Shown: positions 38,026-47,219, counted from the stretch's first letter. The stretch: DNA of 64,000 bases from Bacteroidota bacterium (GCA_009919265.1 RGCF01000006.1:1-64000), one strand, 5' to 3'. Numbers and translations: made by a program. The notes: generated from the letters alone by a model not told the origin.

Positions 38026-38460
38026 TTATTTCTTCTTGCGAATTGTTTGTTTTCCAATCCTCTCAGCCAATTGAATAATTGGCATAAAATCTCTTCTGTA
38101 GGAAGCAGGAAAACCCTTTTGTTCATCATAGTATTCTATGATTGTATCCTGCCTGAAATATGTAATGGTCTGAACAAATACAGCACATTCATTTTTTTCT
38201 TGTTGATGGATAAATGAAAGCAGAATCTCTCTTTCATTGAGTGAACCCTGTCTGATATAGGACGATGCGATGAGCGTATCTTTTCTGATTGATTTCACCA
38301 TAAAATCATAGAATGGCAATGAATCAGATAATTGTTTGAATACGATGTCAGTAGAATCTCGATGTAGCTTGATCAAAAAGTGTCGCGACATGTCACCGCT
38401 TGCGCAACCGATAAGAAATGACATAATACTGATGATCAATAACCACATAACACTACTCAT
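38026..38460 (-). CDS. Lipoprotein of unknown function paired with the ubiquitin-like gene
   Basis: 144 residues from the ATG at 38460. It begins with a lipoprotein signal (MSSVMWLLIISIMSFLIGCASG; lipobox FLIGC), so the mature protein would be anchored to a membrane by lipidated cysteine. The mature part has Lys/Arg/Glu-rich strands and an FIHQQEKNECAVFVQTITYF segment; I do not recognise the family. Its start overlaps the 3' end of the upstream small gene by 8 bp, indicating translational coupling. It is unlikely to be chance because of the clean lipobox and operon overlap, but no function can be assigned. Confidence 0.6.
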   Translation of the reverse strand: MSSVMWLLIISIMSFLIGCASGDMSRHFLIKLHRDSTDIVFKQLSDSLPFYDFMVKSIRKDTLIASSYIRQGSLNEREILLSFIHQQEKNECAVFVQTITYFRQDTIIEYYDEQKGFPASYRRDFMPIIQLAERIGKQTIRKKK

Positions 38461-38710
38461 GTTTATGACAACCACCACCATCTGCCAGTATTATTAAATC
38501 CCCTGCACATGTTCCTCGAGACAATAGTGAATCTTGTGGTAAATATTCCCAGTCCCTTGTAAGATTATACATACCAACCCTGTCTTCATTTGATGTATAA
38601 AATCCAAGACTTTCCGCTATGATGGGAATGATATCCTGAACATTCAAATGTTCATTCACATTCACTCTGTAGATTTGACCTGAATATCCTTTGCAAACAA
38701 AAACTTCCAT
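38453..38710 (-). CDS. Small ubiquitin-fold-like protein (possible EsaB/YukD-type)
   Basis: 85 residues. The pattern fits a beta-grasp (ubiquitin-like) fold: two N-terminal strands (MEVFVCKGYS, QIYRVNVNE), a helix (NVQDIIPIIAESLG), a strand with MYNLTRDWEYL, a turn with LPQDSLLSRGTCAGD, and a last strand LIILADGGG at about 72-80, close to EsaB/YukD-style proteins. After the GGG (78-80) comes CHKHE, a possible metal-binding end. Many conjugated ubiquitin-like proteins expose a C-terminal GG; here five residues follow it. No E1, E2 or JAB-peptidase gene lies nearby. The fold assignment is by eye and needs structure prediction. Divergent from the TPP-riboswitch gene. Confidence 0.5.
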   Translation of the reverse strand: MEVFVCKGYSGQIYRVNVNEHLNVQDIIPIIAESLGFYTSNEDRVGMYNLTRDWEYLPQDSLLSRGTCAGDLIILADGGGCHKHE

Positions 38711-38756
38711 ATTCCACTCATGTTATTATTCTTAAAATACGGATTTACTTCAAACC

Positions 38757-38786
38757 TTGCCATGAAAGATAAATCTCGTAGATTTG
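38757..38786 (+). promoter_or_regulatory. Bacteroidota-type promoter of the thiamin-regulated receptor gene
   Basis: TTG at 38757-38759, spacer of 19 bp, TAGATTTG at 38779-38786: a perfect consensus match. Transcription should start near 38793, exactly at the 5' edge of the TPP aptamer. Confidence 0.75.
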
Positions 38787-38789
38787 TTT

Positions 38790-38871
38790 GTCCGTTGGAG
38801 GTGCCTAAAGTAATTAGGCTGAGATCATACTCTTAGAACCTGATCCGGGTTATACCGGCGTAGGAAAACGT
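38790..38871 (+). ncRNA. TPP (THI element) riboswitch
   Basis: All core elements of the thiamin pyrophosphate aptamer are present in order: GGAGGTGCC, a P3 stem GCCTAA/TTAGGC (38803-38808, 38814-38819), CTGAGA (38819-38824), GAACCTGATC (38836-38845), a CCGG/CCGG stem, and GCGTAGGAAAACG closing P1 against CGTT at 38793-38796. It lies about 70 nt upstream of a TonB-dependent receptor ORF on the same strand. TPP binding is expected to switch that gene off. Confidence 0.93.
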
Positions 38872-38906
38872 TAACACTCATTTGTTGTTTTGAGTTCTCT
38901 CCTCTT

Positions 38907-38934
38907 GCGGAATAGTTTTGTACCACTATTCTGC
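38907..38934 (+). promoter_or_regulatory. Hairpin just before the receptor start, candidate expression platform
   Basis: GCGGAATAG (38907-38915) pairs with CTATTCTGC (38926-38934), 9 bp including one G-U, ending 7 nt before the ATG at 38942. No T tract follows, so control by blocking ribosome access, rather than termination, is more likely. Which alternative fold competes with it is not clear from the sequence. Confidence 0.45.
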
Positions 38935-38941
38935 CGTCCAC

Positions 38942-41323
38942 ATGCTACTTTTTCTCCTGCTCTTTCCTATTCACCAGTTGTTTGCAGTTGGTTCTTCAAT
39001 AGATTCTACAAAAACAGTCAAAACACCTAGTATTACGGTTAGTTCCACGACTGCTGATGAGCAATCTTCTGTAACCTTTTCCAATTTGTATCAACAAGAC
39101 ATCAAGAATACGCATACTGCACAAGACATTTCCCAGACATTGTCACTGCTTCCCTCGATCTATACTGTTTCACAAAATGGCAATAATATTGGGTATACGG
39201 CAATTTCACTACGAGGATTCGATCAAAGAAGAATCGCAGTCATGATAAATGGGGTTCCACAAAATGATCCAGAGGACCATAATGTCTATTGGATTAATAT
39301 GCCTGATCTCCTCTCAGGAACGCAGCAATTACAGGTACAAAGAGGTGCTGGACTCATGAATTACGGTGCGGCTGCCATGGCTGGAAGTGTTAGCATCTTG
39401 ACTAGTTCAGGTGCCAATCACCCCGGTATAACATATTCACAGTTTTTGGGATTTCAAGAATATGCAGATTATAAGACAGGAACATCGCGAATCGCTCCAA
39501 TGATAGCAAAGTCATCACTGGAAATACAGAGTGGTTTAATCGAAGGGAACTATGCCATTTCAGCGAGATTATCATCGATTCAATCAGATGGATATCGCTT
39601 ACATTCATGGGCTAACCTTCAGAGTTATGCTCTCAGCGCCACACGATTTGACGAATTTCTCACTACACAAATAAATGTATATGGCGGACCTATCAATGAT
39701 GCTTTGGCATATACAGGTCTTCCAAAATCGTGGATACAAGATCCAATTCTGCGTAGAACCAATTTTAATGGTTGGGGTTTTGATTCAACTGGTCATTCGA
39801 TTGCATGGTCAGTCAATCGCAGAAGAAGTGAAGTGGAAGAATTTTCTCAACCTCATTATGAACTATTGAATGAGTGGACTATTGCACCCAACATATCATT
39901 GAAATCAACATTGTTCTATTATACAGGCGAGGGTTATTTCGATTATGATGCATCATGGGCAGATGCTGGAACATTGCGTTTGACACCCGAATTTGGAGCT
40001 CCAGACAATGTCAAAATTTCCAATGCATTAGTTCGTGGCTTTGTGGGCAATCGCCAAGGTGGTTGGATTCCGCGGTTGGTATGGAATCATGAGCGAGGTC
40101 GATTGACAAGCGGCATTGAGATTCGATCTCATCGATCCATACATTGGGGATCCATACGGTATGCGGAGGGCTTACCCGCAGGTTTTGATCCGGATTTCAC
40201 AATCTATGAATACAATGGAATGAGAACAATACTTTCTGCATTTACGAGAGAAGAATATCAAGTGAATGATAAATTCATGATACAGGGTGAAGTACAACTC
40301 GTTCATCATGATTATGGAATTGAGCATGAAAAAGCAGGAAATCGTTTTACGAAATATGTGAAAAGCGATGGAAGTAGCATTGAAAATGGAGAGCAAGTAT
40401 TCGCCATAAGATATCTCTTTGCAAACCCACGAATGGGATTTCGCTATACGCTGACTGAGAATGATCATGTTATTGGATCTCTTGCATATACATCAAGAGA
40501 ACCGCGCATGAATAATCTGTATGCAGCATCAGATTCATATTTCGGTGCAAAACCACTTTTTGAACAAATTGCAATCAATGATACATTGCTAGGATATGAT
40601 TTTACCAAACCACTTGTCAAACCAGAGTCGATGCTCAATCTCGAATTAGGCTGGAGACATGCATCAGAACAACATCAATTTGGGATCACACTCTATGCAA
40701 TGGAGTTTTTTAATGAACTTGTAAAAAGTGGCAGACTAGACATTTTTGGTGCACCTATAGATGGCAATGCTCCAAGAACTCGTCATATCGGAATTGAATT
40801 GGAAGGAATGGAATGTATCACAGTATGGGGTCAACATTGCATAGAACTATCAGGAAATATGACAATTGGATATAATCGCATTATTGACATGAATTATTTC
40901 ACGAATGATGGTGTATCGATTTCACTGAATGGGAATAGAATTGCAGGATTTCCTGATTTCATGAGCATGATACGATTGGGATATCGTACAAATAGTTCGG
41001 GATTATCATGTACAATGAGACATGTAGGCTCTTTCCGTTCAGACAACTTTGATGATGAATTGCATTCAAATACTAAGCTTATCGATGATCTGCGTAACTC
41101 CTTCAATGGTTATTATGCAGACAATATCGTTGATGCTTACACTGTATTTGGATTGGATGCAGATCATACCATTAAAGGGATTGGCGGCCCATTTCAATCT
41201 TTGAGATTGCGATTACAAGTCATCAATGTACTCGATTCTCTCTATGCTTCTGGAGCAGAAGGAAAAGAATTTTTTCCCGGACAAAGAAGAATGTTCATGA
41301 TTGGTTGTGAACTTGGCATTTAA
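38942..41323 (+). CDS. TonB-dependent outer-membrane receptor, predicted thiamin uptake
   Basis: 793 residues from the ATG at 38942; a TTG at 38918 lies inside the leader hairpin and is unlikely. Signal peptide MLLFLLLFPIHQLFAVG, then a plug domain (about 45-150: DISQTLSLLPSIYTVSQNG, ISLRGFDQRRIAVMINGVPQNDPEDHNVYWIN, VQRGAGLMNYGAAAMAGSVSI) and a 22-strand-type barrel to the end. It lacks the carboxypeptidase-like N-domain found in the other receptor in this window. The TPP riboswitch directly upstream predicts that the ligand is thiamin or a precursor; this matches the known riboswitch-linked receptors of Bacteroidota. No inner-membrane thiamin transporter or thi genes are adjacent. It converges with the methyltransferase gene, with no bases between the stops. 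Confidence 0.87.
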   Translation: MLLFLLLFPIHQLFAVGSSIDSTKTVKTPSITVSSTTADEQSSVTFSNLYQQDIKNTHTAQDISQTLSLLPSIYTVSQNGNNIGYTAISLRGFDQRRIAVMINGVPQNDPEDHNVYWINMPDLLSGTQQLQVQRGAGLMNYGAAAMAGSVSILTSSGANHPGITYSQFLGFQEYADYKTGTSRIAPMIAKSSLEIQSGLIEGNYAISARLSSIQSDGYRLHSWANLQSYALSATRFDEFLTTQINVYGGPINDALAYTGLPKSWIQDPILRRTNFNGWGFDSTGHSIAWSVNRRRSEVEEFSQPHYELLNEWTIAPNISLKSTLFYYTGEGYFDYDASWADAGTLRLTPEFGAPDNVKISNALVRGFVGNRQGGWIPRLVWNHERGRLTSGIEIRSHRSIHWGSIRYAEGLPAGFDPDFTIYEYNGMRTILSAFTREEYQVNDKFMIQGEVQLVHHDYGIEHEKAGNRFTKYVKSDGSSIENGEQVFAIRYLFANPRMGFRYTLTENDHVIGSLAYTSREPRMNNLYAASDSYFGAKPLFEQIAINDTLLGYDFTKPLVKPESMLNLELGWRHASEQHQFGITLYAMEFFNELVKSGRLDIFGAPIDGNAPRTRHIGIELEGMECITVWGQHCIELSGNMTIGYNRIIDMNYFTNDGVSISLNGNRIAGFPDFMSMIRLGYRTNSSGLSCTMRHVGSFRSDNFDDELHSNTKLIDDLRNSFNGYYADNIVDAYTVFGLDADHTIKGIGGPFQSLRLRLQVINVLDSLYASGAEGKEFFPGQRRMFMIGCELGI

Positions 41324-42508
41324 TTATTCTACTTGAAATGTAAGACATTTTAGATAAGAAGTTTCAGGCATGATTGGCAATATTGGATGACATGGGCTCT
41401 GACCTCCAATATGTATCAATCGCAATCTTCTATTCACTCTTTTTGATTCAGTTTGCACAATATCTATGAGCATCTGAGAAGTGATATGTTGTGAACAACT
41501 TGCAGAAACAAGAAAGCCACCTGGTCGAATCAATTTCAATGCTTGACGATTGATTTCTGCATAACCGCGCTTTGCTCTCACAAGTGTAGCTTTGCTTTTT
41601 GTGAAAGCGGGTGGATCAAGAATGATGATATCCCATGTCTTCCCCTCTTGAACACTTTGCTTTAGCATATCAAATACATCTGCTTGTTCGAATGTGCATA
41701 CTGAAAAACCATTTAAAGCTGCATTGTTTTTTGAGGATATAATTGCTTGACCCGCGCTGTCAATACCAAGAACAGAACGAGCTCCACCTTTTGCGGCATG
41801 TAATGCAAAACCACCTTGATTCGTGAAACAGTCAAGCACATCCAAACCTTTGGACAAGTGTTCAACCCATGAACGATTTAATCGTTGGTCAAGGAAGTAT
41901 CCGGTTTTTTGTCCGTGAAGAAGTGAAATGTGAAGTCGAATGCTATGTTCAATTATCTCTATTGTATCCGGAATCTCCCCAAATACCACATATTCTCCTT
42001 GAGTTAATCCTTCTTTTACACGAAGAGGTGAATCATGTTTTGCTATGATACCTTTTATATCAGGTATGATAATCTTGAGAGCTTCAATGATCATATCTAA
42101 TCGCAGGTCCATACCAGCAGATAAACATTGCACAGAGCAATATTGATCATATCTATCAATTACCAATCCTGGAAGTTCATCAGATTCACCAAAACAAAGT
42201 CTATACGACTTCATATCGGGGAATATTCTATCTCGTATGGACATAGCTGATTGCAATCGCTGCACAAAGAAATCAACAGTAATGTCTGATTCATGGGAAT
42301 GCAATAATCTAACTATGATTGAGCTGTGGGCATTATATAATCCAATACCGCAATCATATCCATAATCTGTCATTATCCTAACAATCGAACCAGGTGGAAG
42401 GGGCTCATGTTTTTGAAGTGATTCAGCATATATCCAAGGATGTCCTGAACGGACGCGCCCATGAGCATTTGGAAGCAGATAGAGTATTGGTAATTCTTGA
42501 TTCGACAT
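41324..42508 (-). CDS. Class I rRNA large-subunit methyltransferase, RlmI-like
   Basis: 394 residues from the ATG at 42508; the frame is open further upstream but unsupported. RlmI methylates C1962 of 23S rRNA (5-methylcytosine) using SAM. A PUA-like N-terminal domain (NAHGRVRSGHPWIYAES) precedes the conserved GQKTGYFLDQR (about 199-209), motif I DCFTNQGGFALHAAKGGA (226-243) and the catalytic motif DPPAFTKSK (298-306). The rRNA position in this organism is inferred from the family. It has its own promoter on the minus strand. Confidence 0.85.
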   Translation of the reverse strand: MSNQELPILYLLPNAHGRVRSGHPWIYAESLQKHEPLPPGSIVRIMTDYGYDCGIGLYNAHSSIIVRLLHSHESDITVDFFVQRLQSAMSIRDRIFPDMKSYRLCFGESDELPGLVIDRYDQYCSVQCLSAGMDLRLDMIIEALKIIIPDIKGIIAKHDSPLRVKEGLTQGEYVVFGEIPDTIEIIEHSIRLHISLLHGQKTGYFLDQRLNRSWVEHLSKGLDVLDCFTNQGGFALHAAKGGARSVLGIDSAGQAIISSKNNAALNGFSVCTFEQADVFDMLKQSVQEGKTWDIIILDPPAFTKSKATLVRAKRGYAEINRQALKLIRPGGFLVSASCSQHITSQMLIDIVQTESKRVNRRLRLIHIGGQSPCHPILPIMPETSYLKCLTFQVE

Positions 42509-42531
42509 GTATTTTATCCTGATATATCGTA

Positions 42532-42564
42532 CAAACTTATCGCTTTCATTGCTAATCGCTGCAA
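42532..42564 (-). promoter_or_regulatory. Candidate promoter of the RlmI-like gene
   Basis: Reading the minus strand, TTG (42564-42562) precedes TAAGTTTG (42539-42532), an exact TAnnTTTG, with a 22-bp spacer, slightly longer than usual. Leader length to the ATG at 42508 would be about 17 nt. Confidence 0.42.
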
Positions 42565-42593
42565 CAATCAACATTTATGCTATTTTGCATACA

Positions 42594-44519
42594 ATGATGC
42601 GCATCATTCCTCATATTTCTCTCTGTTTTTTCTTGCTTCTCCCACTTCGAATATTGGCGCAGCAAGAACAAGTCACGCTCTTACAAGCATTCCCATCTGT
42701 AGATTCTACACTATCCCTCCAATATTGGAATTATGGAACTGATAAAATTGCCAATACATTCATGTTTCATTCTGATGCATTCTTAGAAGCATCATTACCA
42801 ATGGGAACGGAGTATATCTTCAAAAAAAGATATAAGGGCTCCATCATGAGAACGACTTCGATTGCCATTCAGGATAATTTGACAGTTCAAGGATTATTGA
42901 AGCATCGCATGTCGCAAACTATTTCTCTTCTTGGACAAGTCCTGTATAGTTCAAGGTCTGATTCTCGCGATATTGCATTACAATCAGCCAAAAGAACAGG
43001 AGGATATCTTGGAATTGGATATACAGGAAATCTCTTCAGAGGAGAATCATATCTAGGGTATGAAAGCAATGAGCAATTAGGTATTTCTGCAGGTGGCAGT
43101 TCTTTCTATGGACATGCACATCATATCCCCATTTCATTGGGAGAAGGACTCATGATTCGGTCTAGTGGTACCGGACAATATACCGTTATTGACAGCATCC
43201 GGCGAATGTCTGATATTGATATCAATCTCAATGCATATACACTCAGGAATGATAGATCCAAAAACACACTGTCTATTGACTTAAGAAGTACGATGCTACA
43301 TCGTGATTTTTACTCACCACAAGGTGGTTCTCAGAGTGTCTTGGCGGTTGAGCAAAGAAAAGAACAGAGACATAGAGCGAATACAGATATTGGCATAGAA
43401 ATACTGCCATTTCTTACAGCAGATTTCAATGTGAATGCAGAAATAGCTGATATCACACGAATGTTTCAACAACCAATAACAGAATTTAGCAATACGGCAA
43501 TCAATAGAAATCTTCAAGAATTCATTGTGAATGTATCGGGTGCATTATCTTATCAATCAGATCAAGGAACACTGTTACGCACAGGATTCTCCTTATTTAA
43601 TAGAGATGAAAAAAATGCAGTGATTCAAGTATATGACATCGCACAAGATCAATTGGACATCATAAGAAAACAAGAATTTCAAAGAGATAATATCTCAAAT
43701 CGTTTCAGATTATTTTCACTTGGAGAATGCTCTGTTTCAGATATAGATACACTTGGTTATGATGTTTCTGCTTCCCTATTACGATATGATACACCCAGCT
43801 TGCAGAATAATGATGATAGAGATGAACAACTTCTCATAGGCTCTCTTTTCTGGAAACGATCAGTCACAAAACAACTGTCCATGTCTATTACCAGTGGTAT
43901 TCAGCAGACACATGTTGTTTTTCTAAAAGCGGAGCGTTCATCGTTCAATAATCGGAATAGTAGCATTCGTTTCAATCCAGCATTACATTGGATGACTTCT
44001 ACATTTGAAATGCACCCACAGTTTGAAGTGCTTGCTAATTATACGATTTTTGATTTCGAATTACCCGGGACAGCAATGAGAAGCTTTAGTTTTCGCCAAT
44101 TCAGTTATCGTGATTCAATCATGTATCACTTTCACAAAGGTTGGACTCTTGCAGGTAATATTTTCATCCGTAGATTTGATAGAGGCATCATGTCTTGGTC
44201 TGAATTCAGTGAAACCCCAATTACCATGAGCACAGAACAGTTCTTCAAATTCCTTATCTTTGTTCCTGCTACGCAAGGTTTGCGTATTGGACTGGGAGGT
44301 AGATTATATCGACTTCTCCAGGAACCATTTCGACCAATCGCGGGGCAAACACAGTTGCAATCACAGACATTCATTTATGGTCCGGAAATGTACGGATCAA
44401 TGATCTACCCTGATGGTAGTTCATTATCATTAAAATCTTGGTATGAATGGCAACAATTTGGTGAGAATAACAGAAGAAATCAGATAAATGTTTTTCTTCA
44501 AGCTTCACTTCAACTTTAA
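42594..44519 (+). CDS. Putative outer-membrane beta-barrel protein of unknown function
   Basis: 641 residues from the ATG at 42594 (a second ATG at 42597 is equally possible). A signal peptide (MMRIIPHISLCFFLLLPLRILAQ) precedes a sequence made of alternating hydrophobic/polar strands with Tyr/Phe/Ser-rich turns, ending in NVFLQASLQL, as expected of an outer-membrane barrel. There is no TonB plug motif and no named domain that I recognise. It lies 5 bp upstream of hisS and would share its transcript. Confidence 0.6.
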   Translation: MMRIIPHISLCFFLLLPLRILAQQEQVTLLQAFPSVDSTLSLQYWNYGTDKIANTFMFHSDAFLEASLPMGTEYIFKKRYKGSIMRTTSIAIQDNLTVQGLLKHRMSQTISLLGQVLYSSRSDSRDIALQSAKRTGGYLGIGYTGNLFRGESYLGYESNEQLGISAGGSSFYGHAHHIPISLGEGLMIRSSGTGQYTVIDSIRRMSDIDINLNAYTLRNDRSKNTLSIDLRSTMLHRDFYSPQGGSQSVLAVEQRKEQRHRANTDIGIEILPFLTADFNVNAEIADITRMFQQPITEFSNTAINRNLQEFIVNVSGALSYQSDQGTLLRTGFSLFNRDEKNAVIQVYDIAQDQLDIIRKQEFQRDNISNRFRLFSLGECSVSDIDTLGYDVSASLLRYDTPSLQNNDDRDEQLLIGSLFWKRSVTKQLSMSITSGIQQTHVVFLKAERSSFNNRNSSIRFNPALHWMTSTFEMHPQFEVLANYTIFDFELPGTAMRSFSFRQFSYRDSIMYHFHKGWTLAGNIFIRRFDRGIMSWSEFSETPITMSTEQFFKFLIFVPATQGLRIGLGGRLYRLLQEPFRPIAGQTQLQSQTFIYGPEMYGSMIYPDGSSLSLKSWYEWQQFGENNRRNQINVFLQASLQL

Positions 44520-44524
44520 TAGTT

Positions 44525-45775
44525 ATGCAGTCTATACGCGGCACAAAAGACATTCTCCCTCAAGAAATCGCATCATGGCATGCGATTGAGAACATCATTC
44601 GATCATTGACTTCCCAATACGGGTATCAAGAGATTCGCACTCCTATCATGGAATATGCAGAAGTGTTCAAACGATCTGTTGGAGAAGAAACGGATATAGT
44701 CGGAAAAGAAATGTATACATTTCCCGATCGTGGTGGTGATGATATAACCCTTAGACCCGAAGCAACTGCATCAGTAGTACGGGCTGCCATTCAACATAAT
44801 CTAACTGCGCAACAACAAATTGCTCGCTTGTATTATGTAGGACCCTTTTTCCGTTATGAGCGTCCTCAAAAAGGACGTCAAAGACAATTCCACCAATTTG
44901 GCAGTGAATTGATGGGTTCTGCAACACCGGAAGCTGATATTGAAATACTCTCTTTGGCATATGATTTCGTTAAAACACTCGGAATCAAATCACATGAATT
45001 GAATATCAATACATTAGCCACACCAACAGTAAGGACGCAATTCAAAGCAAGACTCGTTGAATACTTTTCTTCATTTCAAGCTGAGTTGTCGGAAGATTCC
45101 AAGAATAGGTTAACCACAAATCCGCTTCGTATTTTGGATTCGAAAAATCCTGCTGATAAAGCATTATGCGAACAGGCTCCGACATTGATTGAAATGTTAG
45201 ACAGTGAGAGCAAAGATCATTTCGACGCAGTCATATCAATGCTTGATGGTTTAAGCATACCATATACCTTGAATCCTCGCTTGGTTCGTGGCTTGGATTA
45301 CTATTCTCATACTGTCTTTGAAATTACAAGTACTTCACTAGGTTCTCAGGATGCACTGGGTGGCGGCGGTAGATATGATTATTTATTTGAACATTTTGGC
45401 GGAAAACATACACCTTGTATTGGATTTGGATTTGGCATGGAACGATTACTACTTGCTCGATCTGCCGATCAAAACATTGAGCAACTTCCATCATCGGATG
45501 TGTATGTAATTGGGTTTGAAACAAGTGAATCACATAATGCAGTCATTGGATTTGCGCATGAATTAAGAACAAAACTTGGCAAGACAGTGATCACAGATGT
45601 ACAGCAGCGATCATTAAAATCGCAAATGAAAGAGGCTGATAAAATAGGCGTGAAACATGTGATCATTATTGGTCCTGATGAAGCACGATCAACAACTTGC
45701 ATCGTCAAGCATTTGGAAACAGGAAATCAATACACAAAACAGCGTAGCGATATGGAAGGGTTGTTTACAGAGTGA
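44525..45775 (+). CDS. hisS: Histidyl-tRNA synthetase
   Basis: 416 residues, normal length for a class II HisRS. Charges tRNA-His in the cytoplasm. Motifs visible: IRGTKDILPQEIASWHAIE (start), motif 2 FFRYERPQKGRQRQFHQFG near 110, the HisA signature LVRGLDYYSHTVFEI near 257, motif 3 GFGFGMERLLLA near 300, and a C-terminal anticodon-binding domain. The start at 44525 fits the conserved N-terminus. It ends 2 bp from the convergent crcB. Confidence 0.96.
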   Translation: MQSIRGTKDILPQEIASWHAIENIIRSLTSQYGYQEIRTPIMEYAEVFKRSVGEETDIVGKEMYTFPDRGGDDITLRPEATASVVRAAIQHNLTAQQQIARLYYVGPFFRYERPQKGRQRQFHQFGSELMGSATPEADIEILSLAYDFVKTLGIKSHELNINTLATPTVRTQFKARLVEYFSSFQAELSEDSKNRLTTNPLRILDSKNPADKALCEQAPTLIEMLDSESKDHFDAVISMLDGLSIPYTLNPRLVRGLDYYSHTVFEITSTSLGSQDALGGGGRYDYLFEHFGGKHTPCIGFGFGMERLLLARSADQNIEQLPSSDVYVIGFETSESHNAVIGFAHELRTKLGKTVITDVQQRSLKSQMKEADKIGVKHVIIIGPDEARSTTCIVKHLETGNQYTKQRSDMEGLFTE

Positions 45776-45777
45776 TA

Positions 45778-46155
45778 TTATGATCTGATGGCTTTTGCAA
45801 TTGCATATCCAATTGCAATTGCCGCCGGAGCAGCTATCATGCTTGACATCATATACAAAGCAGCTTCTACTACATGCTTTTCTTTCCATAGCAAATATGT
45901 TTCCAAGCCAAAAGTTGAGAACGTTGTAAAGCCACCGCACAGTCCAATACTCAAGAAAAACCACATCCCTTCATTCAGGCTTTTCCCTCCCCCTTCTTGT
46001 ACTGCAAATAATCCCCCAAGGATAATTGACCCAATAATATTAACAGTCATTGTGCCTATTGGAAATAACCCCGCGCTTCCTTGTAATACAATACTCATAA
46101 GATAACGCAAGATGCTACCTATGGCACCACCCAAACCAATCAACAGTATCATCAT
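45778..46155 (-). CDS. crcB: Fluoride exporter CrcB/Fluc
   Basis: 125 residues with four hydrophobic segments and the Fluc signature GGFTTFSTF at 74-82, plus Asn39 in TVNIIGS and the N-terminal GLGGAIGSILRYL. Fluc dimers form fluoride channels in the inner membrane that relieve fluoride toxicity. The gene is translationally coupled to the upstream flippase-like gene (ATGA overlap at 46152-46155). No fluoride riboswitch was seen upstream of this gene or of the operon. Confidence 0.93.
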   Translation of the reverse strand: MMILLIGLGGAIGSILRYLMSIVLQGSAGLFPIGTMTVNIIGSIILGGLFAVQEGGGKSLNEGMWFFLSIGLCGGFTTFSTFGLETYLLWKEKHVVEAALYMMSSMIAAPAAIAIGYAIAKAIRS

Positions 46156-47195
46156 CCAAGTGTTTCCTTTTCTAACTCATCCAAATCTTTCGGTATAGGC
46201 TGCAATCTATTTTCATAGATAAAGAAACCTCCACCAATGACAAAACACACTATAAGATTGATTCCATGAGTAAGCGTCGCATATGCCAATGCTTCTTCAG
46301 GTAAAATGCCAAAAATACTCACCATTGCCGTTTGTATGAGTGAATGATAGACACCTATACCACCGGGAGCTGGTGTGAATTGTGACAGTGTACCAACTGA
46401 AAACAAGAATGTTGCATCAATGATATCTAAATGTGCTCTAGATTGAAAGTCAAAAGAATATAACATAATCCACATTGGCAATAAATAACCAAGCCAAATT
46501 CCGATAGACTCCAATATAAGGCGTACATATTGAGATGGAGTTTTAATAACTTCAAATCCATGTTCGAATGTATCTGTCAAAGTGTGAACTCGTTCATATA
46601 ATGATTGAGAGAATGGTCGAATAGTCACTTTCAGCAACCAATCTGTCAAAGCAGGGAAAAATGCAATGATGAGAATCAATATGATGATAGAAGTTAATAC
46701 CCCGATGACAGATAACATTTGTGCCCAGGAAAACCAAGGGAATGCTTTTTCTATATCAGCCCTTTGAAAAATAAATACACCGGCTATAAATAAAAGTACC
46801 ATGATTGCATCGAAAAAGAATCGTTCGACAATCATCGAAGCCATTACGGTAGAAAGTGGGACTTTATCTCTTCGGGAATACATGATTGGGCGCATCAACT
46901 CACCACCTTTTGGAATGACATTATTCACAGCATAACCAATCATAACGGCTGAGAACATATTCAATAATGATGGCTTTTCAACGACTGGTGAAAGCATGGT
47001 TTTCCAACGCAAAGCACGAAGCCAGTGAGAAATGAGCATTACCGGAATGGAAAGTAATACCCATTCATATCGTGCATTGAGTAAAGTGGAAAGAAGTATG
47101 TCCAAGTTGATATTGCGTAAAGCGATATAAGAGGACCCAATCACTATGCTGAGAGTGATCACAATGCGAAAAATGTGCTTTGCTCTAATATTCAT
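46152..47195 (-). CDS. Flippase-like/lysylphosphatidylglycerol-synthase-type transmembrane protein
   Basis: 347 residues, about eight hydrophobic segments. The family (UPF0104/LPG_synthase_TM) is marked by WLRALRWKTML, then AVMIGYAVNNVIPKGGELMRPIMYSRRD and ASMIVERFFFDAIMVLL, and by FSVGTLSQFTPAPGGIGVYHSL near the end. Members include the membrane half of MprF and uncharacterised lipid-handling proteins; the synthase domain is absent here. Function on a lipid is inferred. It lies 24 bp after uvrA. Confidence 0.8.
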   Translation of the reverse strand: MNIRAKHIFRIVITLSIVIGSSYIALRNINLDILLSTLLNARYEWVLLSIPVMLISHWLRALRWKTMLSPVVEKPSLLNMFSAVMIGYAVNNVIPKGGELMRPIMYSRRDKVPLSTVMASMIVERFFFDAIMVLLFIAGVFIFQRADIEKAFPWFSWAQMLSVIGVLTSIIILILIIAFFPALTDWLLKVTIRPFSQSLYERVHTLTDTFEHGFEVIKTPSQYVRLILESIGIWLGYLLPMWIMLYSFDFQSRAHLDIIDATFLFSVGTLSQFTPAPGGIGVYHSLIQTAMVSIFGILPEEALAYATLTHGINLIVCFVIGGGFFIYENRLQPIPKDLDELEKETLG

Positions 47196-47219
47196 GACTG
47201 CAAGATACGGTATCGACGG

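Noticed and set aside
38907-38934. Hairpin before the receptor as a terminator
   Set aside because: No T tract after the stem; it fits a translation-blocking role better.
45788-46105. A 105-residue plus-strand frame opposite crcB
   Set aside because: Antisense shadow of crcB, whose signature GGFTTFSTF is on the minus strand.
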